The notes below the pieces were generated by a model. It was not told the origin of the DNA. It made no database searches and was given only the letters and a program-made list of their open reading frames with translations. From Apodemus sylvaticus (taxonomy: Eukaryota; Chordata; Mammalia; Rodentia; Muridae): a stretch of DNA of 64,000 nt. Location: contig NC_067482.1 of the NCBI RefSeq assembly GCF_947179515.1, forward strand, positions 74,797,811 to 74,861,810. The letters run 5' to 3'. Each line of letters opens with the position of its first letter. The stretch's first letter is position 1. A program made the translations under genes and the position numbers. Shown piece after piece: positions 1-12,834 of the stretch.

Positions 1-345
1 TATATACTCATCTATCTAGCTACCCACTCTTCCACCAGCTATTGCTTCCCTTTTTCCTTCCTGCCTCTAGTACACAATCACCCTCCCATCTATCCATCTA
101 TCTATTCATCCATCCATCCATCTATCCATCCATCCAGATATCCAGACATCCATCCACTTACCCATCCATCCATCAGCCCATTCATCCACGTGCCCAATCA
201 CATATCTACTTATTCATCTGCTGCCCATCATCTACTACTAGCCCCTCCCCACCACATCTGCTATATTCAACCACTGTTCCATGCACCCTATTCACCCCCA
301 CATGCCCACAGCCATTCCCCACTCTACCTACATATTCACACAATT
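1..345. repeat. (CCAT/CATC)n tetranucleotide-rich tract
   Basis: Degenerate CATCTATC and CCATCCAT runs are densest at about 85-215. The long plus-strand frame over it (Ser/His/Pro-rich) is a repeat artefact. Confidence 0.85.
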
Positions 346-3235
346 TTCCATCCGCCCAACATTGCCTGAGCAATGAACAAGGTGCTGTGGATTCAGTGAT
401 GATGTCTGGGGTGGGGGTGGGGTCATTGCTCCTTCTTCTAAATTCTCAGCTATGGTTGTTTTAAATGTGCAGTGTGTATGCAACATGGGAGCTATAGCCC
501 TATCTACAGCATGAGTCCAAAATGAGGCTGGGACCCTCTAAGTCTCTTGGTTCCTCTTCTGATGTTATCCTATGCAACCTGATCTTTGTTTTCGGCTGTG
601 AGCTAAGGCTTGGCATGAGCTTCAGGAATCTTTCCCGGGCTTAGATTCAGGGGTGGGTCTTACAGCATGTGCATGTGGCCCTGAAAGTCTGTGCTACCTC
701 TGCATTGGCATTGGCTCATCTAACTGCAAGTCAGGGGCAGACAAGTACATTGCATTCCTTAGGGCCATTTCTGAGACTCACGGCTGCCCCAGCATGAATG
801 GCAGGAGGGGATATCTTAGGGGACCTGTGGATAGAAACAGCAAGGTAAGCATCTGCAGTCCAGGGCCTGGCATGTTTCATTTCACAAATAAAACCAGGGC
901 ACAGTCAGAGACATTATCTTCCCATTGTTCAGGATACTGATGGTCTGTGGCTTCAGGATTGTGGCTCCTTGGATTCTTCGTGGGCTAAGACAGGCATGGG
1001 AGTCACCACATGGCCTCCTTTGTTTTAGGAGTTGATATTCAGCCTCTTGTTCTGTCCACCGAGTCCACAGTCAGTCTCCTCCATTCCAGAGCCCATCGCC
1101 CATTGCCAACATAGAAGAACGGTGCTTGCTATAACAGTCCTGTAGGGAGGGGTGTGAAGGGGGCATTGGCCAATAGCAAGGGACTCAAGGATACATCTGA
1201 TGATGGGCAAAGGCCTGACCTCCAGAATAGGGTGTCCCATAGGTTTAATTGAACAGGGCTGGGTTGTTACTGTGGCACCTTACCTGGAGGCCACAGTATG
1301 AACTTGGGGACCTGGTAGGGCTGAAGCAGGACCCTGATTGGCTATGAGGATCATGTATCTCAGCCTCACCAGTGTGAGCATTCCTGGAGGGACACTTACA
1401 GTGGCTCTGAATGTTAGCCTCTAGTCCAGCACAAGGATCAGAGATCTCAAGAACAGAGGGACATAGGCATATGCCTCCAGGCCTACCCAGAGCCCCTGAA
1501 AAGGGCTGCAGGAGGACCTGGGGCTAATAGACCCTCTAGGGGCTGTCCTGGGATGTGGAGGTGGAGCCCAGCAGGTGCTTGCTGGTGTTCTGGGGATGCT
1601 GACACAAGTCCAAATGTCACTGTCAGGATGTTGAGCAAGGAGTATTCCAATGGCAGTGAGCCTGCTCTGGAAGGGTCTCCTCCCTGAACTCTCATGAGCC
1701 ACTTGCAGCGTGCCTATGACAGTCACCTCCGCTTTCTTTATGCAGCCCCAGTCTATACTGCCCAGCATGCTCATTTTGCTTCTGGGATCTGTGACTTCCA
1801 GGCTCCATAGCCCTGTGCTCTCTGTAGAGCCATGACTGGGACCAGTTTTGCGCCTCATTACTAGCATTGATTTGAAGCCCTATTACATTTTATCCTCAGC
1901 ATGGGTCTCCTCTCCTCGTGGCCCTGCAGCATTAGGGTACTCTTGGGAGGAGCGTCTTAGTCCCACACGCGTAGAGGACAGATGCTGCCCTGCCCTGTCT
2001 CCGCATGTGGATAGGAAGCACCTGAGGCCCTAGTGGCAGCAAAACACACCTGCCCTTGATCTGGGCATGCACCTGAGCATGCCAACCTGTTACAGGCAGG
2101 GAGACCTGTCTCTGCTCTGTGACCTCCATAAAGATCTCAGAGGGCATCCAGGAGCTTTACGAGCTGGAGCAGAAATGAACATGCACAGATTAAAGGAGGA
2201 AGCTTGTCCAGTGCCAGCTGAGAAAGCAGCAGGAGGAGGGAGGGAGGAGAAGAAACCCTGTGGGCAGCAGCTGGGGCTGCAGGCTGAAATCCCAGCTCTA
2301 CAGTGAGCGCAGCCCAGACAAGCCCACATCCATTGCCAAGGTACTGATTCCTTTTCCTGTGTGCTAGGGGGCGTTGCCAGGCACCTCTTACATTTCACAA
2401 TGAGGCAGCTTTCAGCGATGCTTTCTGGATCTCAATCTCATTATTTGTTTCCAGACAATAAAAAGTGATAGGAAAACACTCACAGGTTTAAAAAGTCTAC
2501 ATTTTGTTGACAATACTGGATCCAATCCACAGACAGGTCCCCAGAACGGAGTTTCTATCAGTTAGTATAATTCTGGGTTTGGAAAGCAATCTGGACTCCG
2601 GGCAGGGGTGGGGGGTAGGGGGGAGAGCTTAAGCCAAGTCCCCACACTGATGCCACCATCCCCCCAATCCCCCTGGAGCTGCCTTTCCACTCTATATGAT
2701 TTCAGGTTCTGGTGCACAGTGTCCTCAGCCCCACCCTGGCTCAAACCACGTTCCACTAGCTTGAGGCCGTCTTAGAACGCTCTGAGACAAACAGTTCTGA
2801 CACATTTCATGTTTGTGAGAGGAGGCTGCTCACTGAAAGGCCCACATTAAGGACCAAGCCTGATTCTGAATGTTAATTACTTTATTCTTGCTCCAGCCGG
2901 GACCTGGTGGGTGGGGCTCCTGCTGTGGTGATATTGAGACCCAGCTGCCCTTACCTTGTGATGCTGATATTCCTGAGACTCCAGAGACCCTCATTCCGTA
3001 CGTGAGGGTGGGGCAGAATGGGAGGGTAGCAAGGAGATAAAAGACAGATGGTCACTGTAAACCTTAGGGACTAGGCCTCAGAAAGCACAGAGCCAAGGGC
3101 TCAGTGGCAGACCATCAAAGTAGACATTGGGAGGCTGGAAAATGCCACCTGATGCCAGCCCAGGAGGAGAGGAGATAGCTTTAGTTGAACATCTAGTATT
3201 TCTTGACTTGTCTATCATTCTTGTCTGAAAGGGAT
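346..3235. other. Intronic sequence without recognised genes
   Basis: Mostly unique-looking DNA of about 50% GC. Short open frames occur on both strands but none resembles a known protein. A CTCF-like core (GTGCTAGGGGGCG, 2361-2373) is the only motif that stood out. Confidence 0.5.
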
Positions 3236-3239
3236 TGGG

Positions 3240-3560
3240 AAGCCAGGTCCCATCCCTGCCTGACCCTGCGTTCTAGCCCCTCCCTCCCCCATCTCCCAAG
3301 TGCGCTGCCATCTCAGGGCCTTTGCATTTTTCCATGCCGCCTGGACCACTGTCCCCCAATCCTGCCAGGGCTGGCCTTTTCAAATCCTTCAGGTCTCGCT
3401 CCTCTTCCGAGAAGACCTTCCTTTCTCATCGGATAGCCTGAAAAACACCTGTCCCTGTCCCTTGGGGACACTCACAAAGACCTGCTCTGACAAGTCTTCC
3501 CCAACAGCTTGACACTCTGTTACATGTGCTTTGCTGACTGGAGTGCTTTGATTTTACCTT
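3240..3560. repeat. L2-type LINE 3' fragment
   Basis: The text CTCAGGGCCTTTGCATTTTTC (3313-3333), followed by CCTTCAGGTCTCGCTCCTCTT and a GAGAAGACCTTCC segment, is the characteristic ancient mammalian L2 3' region as I remember it. It is heavily diverged and its orientation was not determined. Confidence 0.6.
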
Positions 3561-3574
3561 GGCCCCTACACCTT

Positions 3575-3870
3575 CTGACTTGGGGTACTATATCAGAACG
3601 TGAGAGACCAGTCGCCTCAAACAACAGAGAGTTCTCTTTCACAGTTGTGGAGGGGGGGTGTTCAAGCTCAAGGTGGTGGCTGATTTTCTGGGTTGGCGAG
3701 GGCGCTCAGGCTTGCTGGCTACCACATTCCTGCTACCTTCTCACAGAGCCTCACATGGTGCGGGCATGGAGAGAGCTCTCTCACATCCTCATGGCCACAG
3801 ATAAAACGTAATTACGTTTCAAAGGCCCCACCTTCGGATACCAGTGCATTGAGAAGGAGAGCTTAAGTGT
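3575..3870 (-). mobile_element. Old MaLR-type LTR fragment (MLT/MST-like), reverse orientation
   Basis: The stretch CAAACAACAGAGAGTTCTC, then TTCAAGCTCAAGGTGGTGGC, then TTTCAAAGGCCCCACCTTC, follows the order of a reversed MaLR LTR. Diverged, so the subfamily is uncertain. Confidence 0.45.
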
Positions 3871-4114
3871 AGAGAGGGGACAAGACCGTGCACGGCAGCT
3901 TCTCTGCCCGGGATAGCAGCAGCTCATGTGGCGGGGCCCATGTGTCTCCTGCAAAGCTGTATCTCTGGGAATTAACAGTGACCTAGTACATGATAATGAT
4001 TTGCTGAGTGAATATGGTGAATGGAAGATCTGGAATCTCTCTAGAGGCCCCAGCCTGCCCACAGCCTGGGCTCATCCTGCAACAACTGCTGGCCACCTGC
4101 TCTCTGCACAACAC

Positions 4115-4260
4115 GTGCCAAGCACTTTGCCATGCATTTTATGTTCACCATTTCTCATCTTCCCAGTGAACTGAAGAGTGCCCAGAACTGCGTGGGGGCA
4201 GCTGAGGAACCCAGGGTGGAGAGGAGAGGAGAGGTGGCCTTAGGGAAGGACATGGGGTCC
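4115..4260 (-). repeat. MIR-like fragment
   Basis: AAGCACTTTGCCATGCATTTTA, followed by a CCAGTGAACTGAAGAG...GGCAGCTGAGGAACCCAG pattern, resembles a reversed MIR 3' half. It is weak. Confidence 0.3.
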
Positions 4261-4589
4261 AGTGTGTCTCCTCTGCCTGTGACCTGAAGCAAACAGACCT
4301 GACAGCTCTCTTGAAAATCCATTAACATAGGTTCTGATTAGCGTGGCAGCTGCTAGCTTCTGAGTCCCTGGTGGGAAGTAGGCTCTTCCCCATGAACAGA
4401 GGAACCACTTCCCTGGTCCTCAGAGTTGAACAGAAACCACTTCAGCTAATGGAGCGCATGTTGGTAAACCTGGGCTGATGAGCAAGCAGCATAGGGATGA
4501 GAGAGCTGCGAAGGGATGGAGTAACGTCTGGCTTTGAGGAGGAACCTAACATAGGGCTTACTAATGCTGCTGCTCCCTACTGTACCGAG

Positions 4590-6740
4590 TGATACAGTGA
4601 TGATGGAGTGATATGGTGATGATGAAGTAAAATGCAGTGGTAATGCAGTGGTAACAGTGATGTGATGATGCAGTGATTATAGAGTAATGGTACAGTGATG
4701 ACAAATGATTGAGTGATGAGTGATGATGAGTGATGCAGTGATGCTGGAGTGGTGATGCAGTGATGGTGGAGTGATGATGCAGTGATGCTGGAGTGGTGAT
4801 GCAGTGATGATGGAGTGATGATGCAGTGATGCTGGAGTGGTGATGCAGTGATGCTGGAGTAGTGATGCAGTGATGCTGGAGTGGTGATGCAGTGATGGTG
4901 GAGTGGTGATGCAGTGATGGTGGAGTGATGATGCAGTGATGCTGGAGTGGTGATGCAGTGATGGTGGAGTGATGATGCAGTGATGCTGTAGTGGTGATGC
5001 AGTGATGGTGGAGTGATGATGCAGTGATGGTGGAGTGGTGATGCAGTGATGCTGGAGTGATGATGCAGTGATGCTGGAGTGGTGATGCAGTGATGCTGGA
5101 GTGGTGATGCAGTGATGGTGGAGTGATGATGCAGTGATGCTGGAGTGGTGATGCAGTGATGGTGGAGTGATGATGCAGTGATGCTGGAGTGGTGATGCAG
5201 TGATGCTGGAGTGATGATGCAGTGATGCTGGAGTGGTGATGCAGTGATGCTGGAGTGGTGATGCAGTGATGTTGGAGTGATGATGCAGTGATGATGTGAT
5301 GATGCAGTGATGATGCAATAATACTGGAATGATGATGCAGTGATACTGGAATGTTGATGCATGAAGATGCAGCAATGATACAGTGATGATGGAGTTATGG
5401 TGGAGTGTTGATACAGTGACTAATAGAGTAATGATGCAGTGATGATGTGGTGATGATGCAGTGATGATGCAATGATACTGGAATGATGATGCAGTGATAT
5501 GGAATGATGATGCAGTGATACTGGAATGTTGAAGCAGTGAAGATGCAGCAATGATACAGTGATGATTGAGTTATGGTGGAGTGCTGATACAGTGACTAAT
5601 AGAGTGATGATGCAGCGATAAGATGATGATGCAGCAATGATACAGTGATGCTGCAGTGGTAATACAGTGATGATGCAGGGATGATGGAGTGATGCTGCAG
5701 TGATTGGAGTTGTACTGGAGTGATGATGCAGTGATGATAGAGTGATGGGGTGATGCTGTATGATGGAGTTATACTGGAGTGATGATACAGTAATGATGGA
5801 GTGGTTGAGTGAGGATGCTGTGATTGATGAAGTGATGCTGCAGTGATGATGATATTGATGTAATAACAATGGAGTGGTGATGCAGTGATGATGCAGAGAT
5901 GATGCAGAGATGTTGGAGTGATGATGGAGTGATAATGATGCAGTGATCGAGTGACAATGGTGTGATACAGTGATAGAGTGATGGTCCAGCAATAGAGTGA
6001 TGGAATGATAATGGAGTGATAGAATGGCAATGCAGTGATGGTGCAGGGGGGAATGGAATGATGCATCAGTAGTACTGTGAAGATGAGGTAAAATACGGTG
6101 GTAATGCAGTGACAGTGGAGTGATGCACAGTGATGTTGGAGTGATGATACAGTGAAGAACTGATGATTCAGTGATGGAGTGATGATACAGCAATAATTCA
6201 GCTATGACAGATTTGTGGTGGAGTGATGATGCAATGCTAAGGTGATGATGTAGTGGAGATGCAGTGATGGTAGAATGATGATAAAGTGATGATGAAGCAA
6301 TGATCCAGTGGTAATGGAATGATGATGCAGTGATGGAGTGGTGATACAATGCTGAGATGATAATGTAGTAATGATGCAATGATGGTGGGATGCAGTGGCG
6401 ATACAGTAATGGTGGAAATGAGACGCAGTAATGATGCATCAGTGATGCAGTGATGGAATGGTGATGGTATGATAGACTGATGGTGACAAGGTAGACTGAT
6501 GATGTAGTGATGATATAGTGATGACATAGTGATGATACAGTGGTAATGTAGTGATGATGCAATGATGGTGAGGTGATGTTGCAGTGGTGATAGGATGATG
6601 ATGCAGTGACACAGTGATGATGGCATGATGGAGTGACAATGCAGTGATGGAATGACTGTGTGATGGTGCAGTGATGGGAGGATGATGGAGTGAAGAAGTA
6701 GTGGTGCCCTGACGATACAGGGATGATAGAGTGAACAGCT
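4590..6740. repeat. GATG/GCAGTGATGG minisatellite field (about 2.1 kb)
   Basis: Tandem degenerate units built from GATGATGCAGTGATG and TGGAGTGATGATG fill 2.1 kb. The plus strand has very little C, a strong strand asymmetry. The centre (4733-5285) is a homogeneous 22-bp array. Flanks are looser and include a block of about 150 bp repeated with an offset of about 176 bp (compare AGCAATGATA at 5371 and 5547). The long minus-strand frames here (His/Ser/Thr-rich, up to 380 codons) come from the repeat and are not genes. Confidence 0.95.
4733..5285. repeat. Homogeneous 22-bp tandem array (about 25 copies)
   Basis: Successive ATGCAG words fall exactly 22 bp apart (for example 4755, 4777, 4799). Units alternate between GCTGGAGTGGTG and GGTGGAGTGATG variants. 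Because 22 is not a multiple of 3, every minus-strand frame stays open and repeats every 22 residues. Confidence 0.93.
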
Positions 6741-6774
6741 GTCTGCTTTGTCTGTTTCTTCTGGAGTTCCTGTT

Positions 6775-7130
6775 TGTGGTGGTTTCCACATTTGGCACAG
6801 GGATGGTGGCAGTATTAGGAGGTGTGACCTTATCAGAGGAGGTGTGGCCTTGTTAGAGGAAGTGTGTCACTGTGGAGCCAGGACTTTGAAGTCTTATATA
6901 TATTCTCAAGTCTGCTAGTATGACAGTCTCCTCCTTCTGCCTTTGGATCAAGATGTAGAACTCTCAGCTCCTCCAGCACCATGTCTGCTTGCATGAGGCC
7001 ATGATTCCCACCATGATGATAGTGGGAGGGACCTCTGAAACTATAAGCCAGCCTCAACTAACTGTTGTCCTTTATAAGAGTTGATTTGGTCATTGTGTCT
7101 CTTCATAGCAACAAGACCCTAACTAAGACA
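6775..7130 (+). mobile_element. MT-family MaLR solo LTR with 5-bp target duplication
   Basis: It begins TGTGGTGG and ends AACTAAGACA, so the termini are TG...CA. It is flanked by CTGTT at 6770-6774 and again at 7131-7135, a 5-bp target-site duplication as expected for ERVL-MaLR elements. Internal landmarks are GGAGGTGTGACC, GATGTAGAACTCTCAGCTCC and TAAGCCAGCCTCAACTAA. No internal retroviral region is attached, so it is a solo LTR. Confidence 0.85.
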
Positions 7131-7204
7131 CTGTTTAATGAACATTGGGTAAATGGGTTGATATGGTGGCAAGATCTTAACCTGTTCTTAGTAAGTTACC
7201 TTTA

Positions 7205-7480
7205 TGTGTTAGCTCCCTCTCCCTCACTGTAATAGACACCTAAGGTTATCATCATGAAGCAAAATTCATTTGGGCTCATGATTCTCAAGATGGAATCCTA
7301 GGTGTCCCTGTTACTTTGGGTCTGTGATGAGGATGCACCTCCAGGTGGGGGCATGTAGAACCAGTCACCTCATAGCCAAGGGGCAAATGAGATAAGAGGA
7401 AGATACCAGGATTCCACATCCCCTTCAAGGCTCCAGTGACCTGAAGTCCTCCCTTTAGTCTTTACCTCTTAATGATTTAC
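7205..7480 (-). mobile_element. Degenerate rodent MaLR-like LTR, reverse orientation
   Basis: CACTGTAATAGACACCTAAGG, ATTCATTTGGGCTCATG and CAATGAGATAAGAGGAAG-like segments follow the layout of a reversed MaLR LTR (terminal AATA motif, polyadenylation region, body). Heavily decayed, subfamily uncertain. Confidence 0.4.
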
Positions 7481-7990
7481 AGTCCTTCAAATGGTGACTC
7501 CCTGGAGTCCTAGACTCTATCACGAAGGCATTGGTAGACTATTCCAGATGCAGTTACTGCAGAACACCAGTAATGCCACCTGGTGCTCTTATTACAGCAT
7601 AACCAGGCAGTGGTTGTCTTTTGGGGAGCAAGCAGTTTTGAGGTTCAGAGCTTCAACTGGTTGCCCAGGCTTGGGTTCTAAGACCTGGCTGAGTGATGTT
7701 CCCCAGGGGCCCTGGAGTACTGTCTCTGGATATAGCTAGTCAGGCATGGGGCTCTTGGACAGCTATGGCTCTGGAGAAGAAGGTCCCTATGTTTCTATTA
7801 GCTCTGTAAAGGATGACATCACTCATTATGTCAGAGTTTTCCTTAGGCAGTCAGGACATGACAGAGGCTGTATCCCAGACACCATGCTGCGTGTCCGTCA
7901 TGGCTCAAGACTCTTAAAATGAGTCAGTTCATCCCAGCCTCCCTCAGCCAGGAGCAGGAGACTGAGATCAAGCAAACCAGGGCTAGTCCT

Positions 7991-8033
7991 GTGTGTGTGT
8001 GTGCGTGTGTGTGTGTCCTCTGTGCGTGTGTGT
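7991..8033. repeat. (GT)n microsatellite, interrupted
   Basis: GTGTGTGTGTGTGCGTGTGTG with a CCTC interruption. Confidence 0.9.
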
Positions 8034-11000
8034 CTTCATTCTCTGGTATGTGTCCTGGATTCTTCTGACTTCATTCAGACTAGATGAGGACCATCCCAGG
8101 GACTTTACCTTAACCTTGGGACCTATTCTGAAGTCCTGACAGTGAAGTGGGGACAATAGCACCTGCGTACAAAGACTGGGGAGACAACACAGCTAATCAC
8201 AGTTTACTGACAAAATGTGGGATCTCTAGTTTCTAAGTCTGGGCAAGGGTTCTTTTGACCAATTGGAAGGTTGCAGCCACATAGGGCACCAGTTCACCTA
8301 AGTCCCTCTCACTGTACTAAGGGCCTTGTCCTAGTGCACTGTGGCTGGTTCCCTTTTAAAGGTACATGTTATTGGGTCCAAAGACTATGGATTCAGTCAA
8401 AATATCCTATAACTTGATGGGAGACTGTCTATAAGTTACAGGCCTTTGTGAGGCTTCCTTGTGGCATCACCAATGTACATGGACCCCTAAAGTTATGGCA
8501 GCCTCCCCTGAGCCTCCCCTGGCTGAGCTAGACTTGGGCCTGGAGCATAGTGAACTCCCAACAGGCCTTAGGATGGAATGAAGGTCAAAAGCATACAGCA
8601 CAGCCTCCAGGCGCCCCACGGAAGAGTCTCTTGATGCTTGTCCAGTGAGGTGTGTCCGCAGGTCTCCAGCACCCACAAATTCCAGGCTCTACAGATGGTG
8701 ATTTATGTTTAGGACAAGCCACCAAGGATGTGGGCTTGGACTGCTTGGATTGTTTAATTGCCTTTGTGGAAGCAGAAGCTGTCACAGGATCTAAAAATAC
8801 TCAGTCCACTTCCCTGCCTGTGTTCCCATGTTGGAAGGTTCTGTGGTATTTCTAAAGGCCTGAGCCAGAGGATTCCTATGGCTGGCAGAAACACCTCTGG
8901 CTTTGACCTCTGCCAGCCACTGTGGGAGCCTCATTCTGCGGGAATGGATTTACTTTCCTGCTGAACACACCCCATTTATAGTTGCAAACATTAATGTAAC
9001 TGGGGTAGAAATCAGGTCAATGGGATGAAAAATAAATAGGCCTTTAACCTGAGGGAGACAGATGGGCCCCAACGGGGAGCTTCTACTGAGAGACCACTCC
9101 TCTCACATCAAGATGGTGTCCCCAGGGGCTTGTTCTGTGCCGGGTAAGATGGTCTCATCTAGGGCAGAGAGACACCCGCTCCTGTGCACATTACCCAGAT
9201 GGGGGCCAGGCAGTGCTAACATCAGTAGCAGAGGTATAGAGTGGTGGCCACAGTTGTGAGAGCAGACCCTGTGACGGCCACGGCACCGCTCCAGCGGGCA
9301 CACCATTTTAATGACTCCTCACAGTGTTTTATTTCAACCTACACTCATGAGGTATGTAATTATCTTTTTAATATTCTCACCAGTAATTGACTATTAAATG
9401 TCGCTGATCTGCCTGCTGTGAGCCTGGCAGGAGACAAGACCACCCTGACAATGTCAGTTTGGGCTTTCTTCATGGGTCTGCCACGCCCTCCTGTAGATCT
9501 TACAGGTGACTCCGAAGTGTGAGGCATGGTCTAGGTATCCCAGAGGGCCAGCATTGGGGAGGAAGTCTGATGCTTCCTGACACAACACTCCTAGGGTCCT
9601 AAACAGCACACTGTGGGTCTTATCTCCAGATTCTGGCCTGTTTCATCCTGGGTCACCTTTATGATCCTCAAGTTCCAAGTGGGCTTTGTGTGTTCCTGCA
9701 AAGCTTACCGGCTTTGTCTTCAGGACAACAGTGACATCTTAGATTGTAGTCAGTCCTTTCCTCCTTTATCTTCCTCTGAACACCTCTTCCATGCCCGAGT
9801 CCAGCAGAGTGACAGGTTCTTGTCCAGCATCAGTCTCCTAGAGGCCACAGCAAGTGGACCAGGAGCCTCTGACGTCAGAGAGGCCATAGCTCTGCCTTGG
9901 CCTCAGTAACAGTATTCTCACGGACTCACAGAGCAGGACCCTGCCTACTCTGGAGGGATGGCAGGGCTTTTTCCTTGGGTCCTCAGCTGTACTTGCATCC
10001 AGCTCTGTAAGGTGACAAATGTGTACACTCTCTCCAGTCCTGACAGATAGCCTCATGGCCCCAGGGAGCATGGGAGGCCTGAGTTGTTCCCCACCCTGTG
10101 TGGCCCTGTAACCCCTGTAGGACCAAGCTGCAATGCAGAATCCACAGGGTGGCTGCCCTGTGGTTTAGGAAGTGATTTGCAGCAATGTGGGGAATCCTGC
10201 CACTCAGCAAGAGGAAACTGGTATCTGGAGTGGGCACTGGCTGGCATTTTATCACACCCTCTATTGCAGAGAATCTAGGCCAAGGCTGCCCAAGGTTTAA
10301 TCTCTTAGGCTGAGGTCAGACCTCACCCCAGCCCAGGACAGGTCATTCTTACAACACCTCATTGTTACCTCACAGGTGAATTGTTAGTGGGTTCTGAAAC
10401 AGCAGAAGGACAAAGCTGAGAGGCTTTGAGATGTCAGGTTCCTCCTAGATGGTGCTGTCTTCTCCATGCTAAGATCTGAGGCTTAAGAGTTGTTGTCCAT
10501 TCAGGGTATCACAGTAGCCCAGCAGCCAAGCAGTAAGTGGATGTGTGCATGGGTACCTGGGATTATGAACCTGAGATCTGACATCAGCTGGGTTTGGCCT
10601 CAGGATCCTTGAGTGTTAAATGCTCTTGAGCCAAGGGCTTCATGGGCTCATGAACAGGAAGTAGCCAGAACCCCATGCTGAGAGTAACTCCTCTTCTGTG
10701 GGTATTTTCCGCTTTTGTCCTTGAAGGTGGCACTTAGGTGGGCATTCAGTAATGCATGGTATGGAGACAGTGCTGGATGGAAGGGATACATGGACAGATC
10801 TGTGTCTAGTGGGGGATGGAGCTGGGCTGTTTATGGTTAATGGCATTCATTCTGATTCTATAGATGCTGGTTGGCATTTACTGTGTGATTTCCTGACTGG
10901 CTCCCAAGGCTGTTGTAAGATAGCAGATGAAGGATGAGGACCCCTGGAACCCAGGAAGCTGGTGGTGTATCAGTGCAGCAGGGAGGGTCTGTACTTGCAT

Positions 11001-11795
11001 GGGCACAGGTACTCTTAGGACCCTGCCTCCTCCCTCCCCCCAGTGGCCTCTCCCAGTCAGTCTTGAAATCTCAGAGTTCTGTTTTATGGATAGGTTTGGT
11101 GGGGATTTATGTGTCCTGATCTGATGTTTCTATTTTTGTTCTCTGATAATGAAGCATGTGACCCTCTCCTGGCCCCTGGCAGCTCATACTCTACCCAGGA
11201 ACTCAGAGTCAGCTTGACTTGGCAGGGCTATTGGGTTGCTGCCTGGTCTGGGAGCAGAGAGCTTGGTTGGGAAACAGTGCCTGCCTCAGATGCTCAGCTT
11301 TGGCCTTCCTGTGACTTCATGGGTGTGTGTCGGTAGAGGTCAGGGGTCAATGGTTGTGTGGGTGGCTAGAGTCCTATTGTGTTCCTGGATAGACTTCGCT
11401 CCTGCCCATGAGGCTATGAGTCCTGAGCAACTTGGCCATCAAGCGTTTGGTGTGTCTGTCCTCTTCTACTTCTGCCTGAAAACCTGGGTGCTTGACCAAT
11501 AGAGGCCAGGGGAGGGGCGCTGACTGGGCTAGGTGCTGCCTCTCCAGTGCCTCCTGGCTCCTTTGGTTTGCTTCTGACACTTTCTTTGAGTCTTTTTGAC
11601 TCTTGAAGATGAGAAGACAACTCCTGGACAGTTCTGTTTCTTTTCTGCTCTATGTCCATGGTTCCCATGACCAGATTCTGCAATTCCAGGTAGCATGCCG
11701 GTTAGCAGGCCTTCTGTCTTTCCCACCCCCTCAGTGTTTTTATCCAGCTCTTATCACAGCCTCTCCCCCCAGCCCTCCCCACATATTCCACATCA
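8034..11795. other. Intronic sequence without recognised genes
   Basis: Mixed GC, with only short random frames. No conserved protein, exon or clear young transposon was recognised. Parts are probably old repeats too decayed to name by eye. Confidence 0.5.
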
Positions 11796-11799
11796 ACAG

Positions 11800-12255
11800 C
11801 TTCATAATTTAGTGAGCAAAATACATAATTTGGAGGTAACTTCATTAGGCTTAATTGTACTACATGGATGCCAAGTGGATTTTAAAAACGATGATCGATT
11901 ATGAGTTTCCTCATGGAAATATCATCAACATAATGGCTTTGAAAATGCGTCCGTGTCTCCAGTGACTGATGCCCCCATTAATGTCACCCCTTGTCAAGAA
12001 GGAGAGAGGTGCTCTCATTACAAAGTGAACGCCTACAGCTGTTACCCAAATTAGCACTGCCTCTTCCGGAGCACGCATGCCAGACAGGCCTGCTGCCATG
12101 CTGAGGGAGGGCACATGCCTCCTGTCCTACTGCCTGACTTGGGCTGGAAGGGTGGTGGCTCCTGCCTCAGTCATTATAATCCCTGGGAACCAGCTATACG
12201 AATAACATTTGTTTATAAAGTGAAAATCACCAGCCTGCTTGCCTGATTCTGGCAT
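11800..12255. promoter_or_regulatory. Candidate conserved regulatory block, AT-rich
   Basis: AT-rich, non-repetitive sequence with clustered homeodomain-type TAATT/ATTA cores (ATAATTT at 11806 and 11825, TTAATTG near 11851, CCATTAATG at 11975), a TGCCAAG NFI-type half-site near 11869, and a FOX-like TTTGTTTATAAA near 12209. It stands out from its GC-richer surroundings. The call is inference from composition and motifs; conservation was not measured. Confidence 0.3.
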
Positions 12256-12655
12256 CACAGAGATATGTTCTTGGCAGTCAACAGCTGTAAGGTTCCAGCT
12301 AGCCTGTCCTTATCACTGTGGCTGAGGGACCAGAGAGCACAGAGAGCTACATAAATGGAGGCTGGTACCACCGTGCTAGCTTCTGTGCTGGACCAAAATG
12401 GATGATGGAACACAGTTTCTGCCAGAGAACAGAGCCTGCATCCTTGGCTAGAAGTAGCCTCTCTTCATTGGTAATGAGGTATTTTTTTGGAAAACTAGGG
12501 CCCATTCTCATCTGTCTGATGCGAGTGTTAGCCCTAAAGGAGCTTGGACCTACAACCAGGTACCTAGGCTACCCATCCCTGTCCTCAACTAGGATCTCGA
12601 GTTTCATGGTTAATTTCTCTTGTTAACTTGAATAGATTAAGAATCCTCTAGGATA

Positions 12656-12817
12656 GCTGAGAGGTGGTGGTGCACGCCTTTAATCCCAGTACTTGGGAGG
12701 CAGAGGCAGGCAGATTTCTGAGTTCGAGGCCAGCCTTGTCTACAGAGTGAGTTCCAGGACAGCCAGGGCTACACAGAGAAACCCTATCTTGAAAAAACAA
12801 AAACAAAACAAAAACAA
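12656..12817 (+). mobile_element. B1 SINE (mouse type)
   Basis: It contains GCACGCCTTTAATCCCAG, GGCAGATTTCTGAGTTCGAG and GCCAGGGCTACACAGAGAAA, ending in an A-rich tail. The GATTTCTGAGTTC variant is typical of Mus B1. It is flanked by a 17-bp target-site duplication, AAGAATCCTCTAGGATA at 12639-12655 and AAGAATCGTCTAGGATA at 12818-12834, with one mismatch. The minus-strand frame across it is the common antisense-B1 artefact. Confidence 0.97.
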
Positions 12818-12834
12818 AAGAATCGTCTAGGATA

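Noticed and set aside
4577..6798. Long minus-strand frames rich in His, Ser, Thr (up to 380 codons)
   Set aside because: They arise because the 22-bp and related repeats contain no stop in several frames; the translation simply mirrors the minisatellite.
6775..7130. Initial reading of the MT-type repeats as DNA transposons
   Set aside because: TG...CA termini, 5-bp target duplications and the MaLR-like end (AACTAAGACA) show they are MaLR LTRs.
7205..7480. Assigning exact subfamily names to decayed LTRs
   Set aside because: Divergence is too high to choose between MT, ORR1 and related families by eye.
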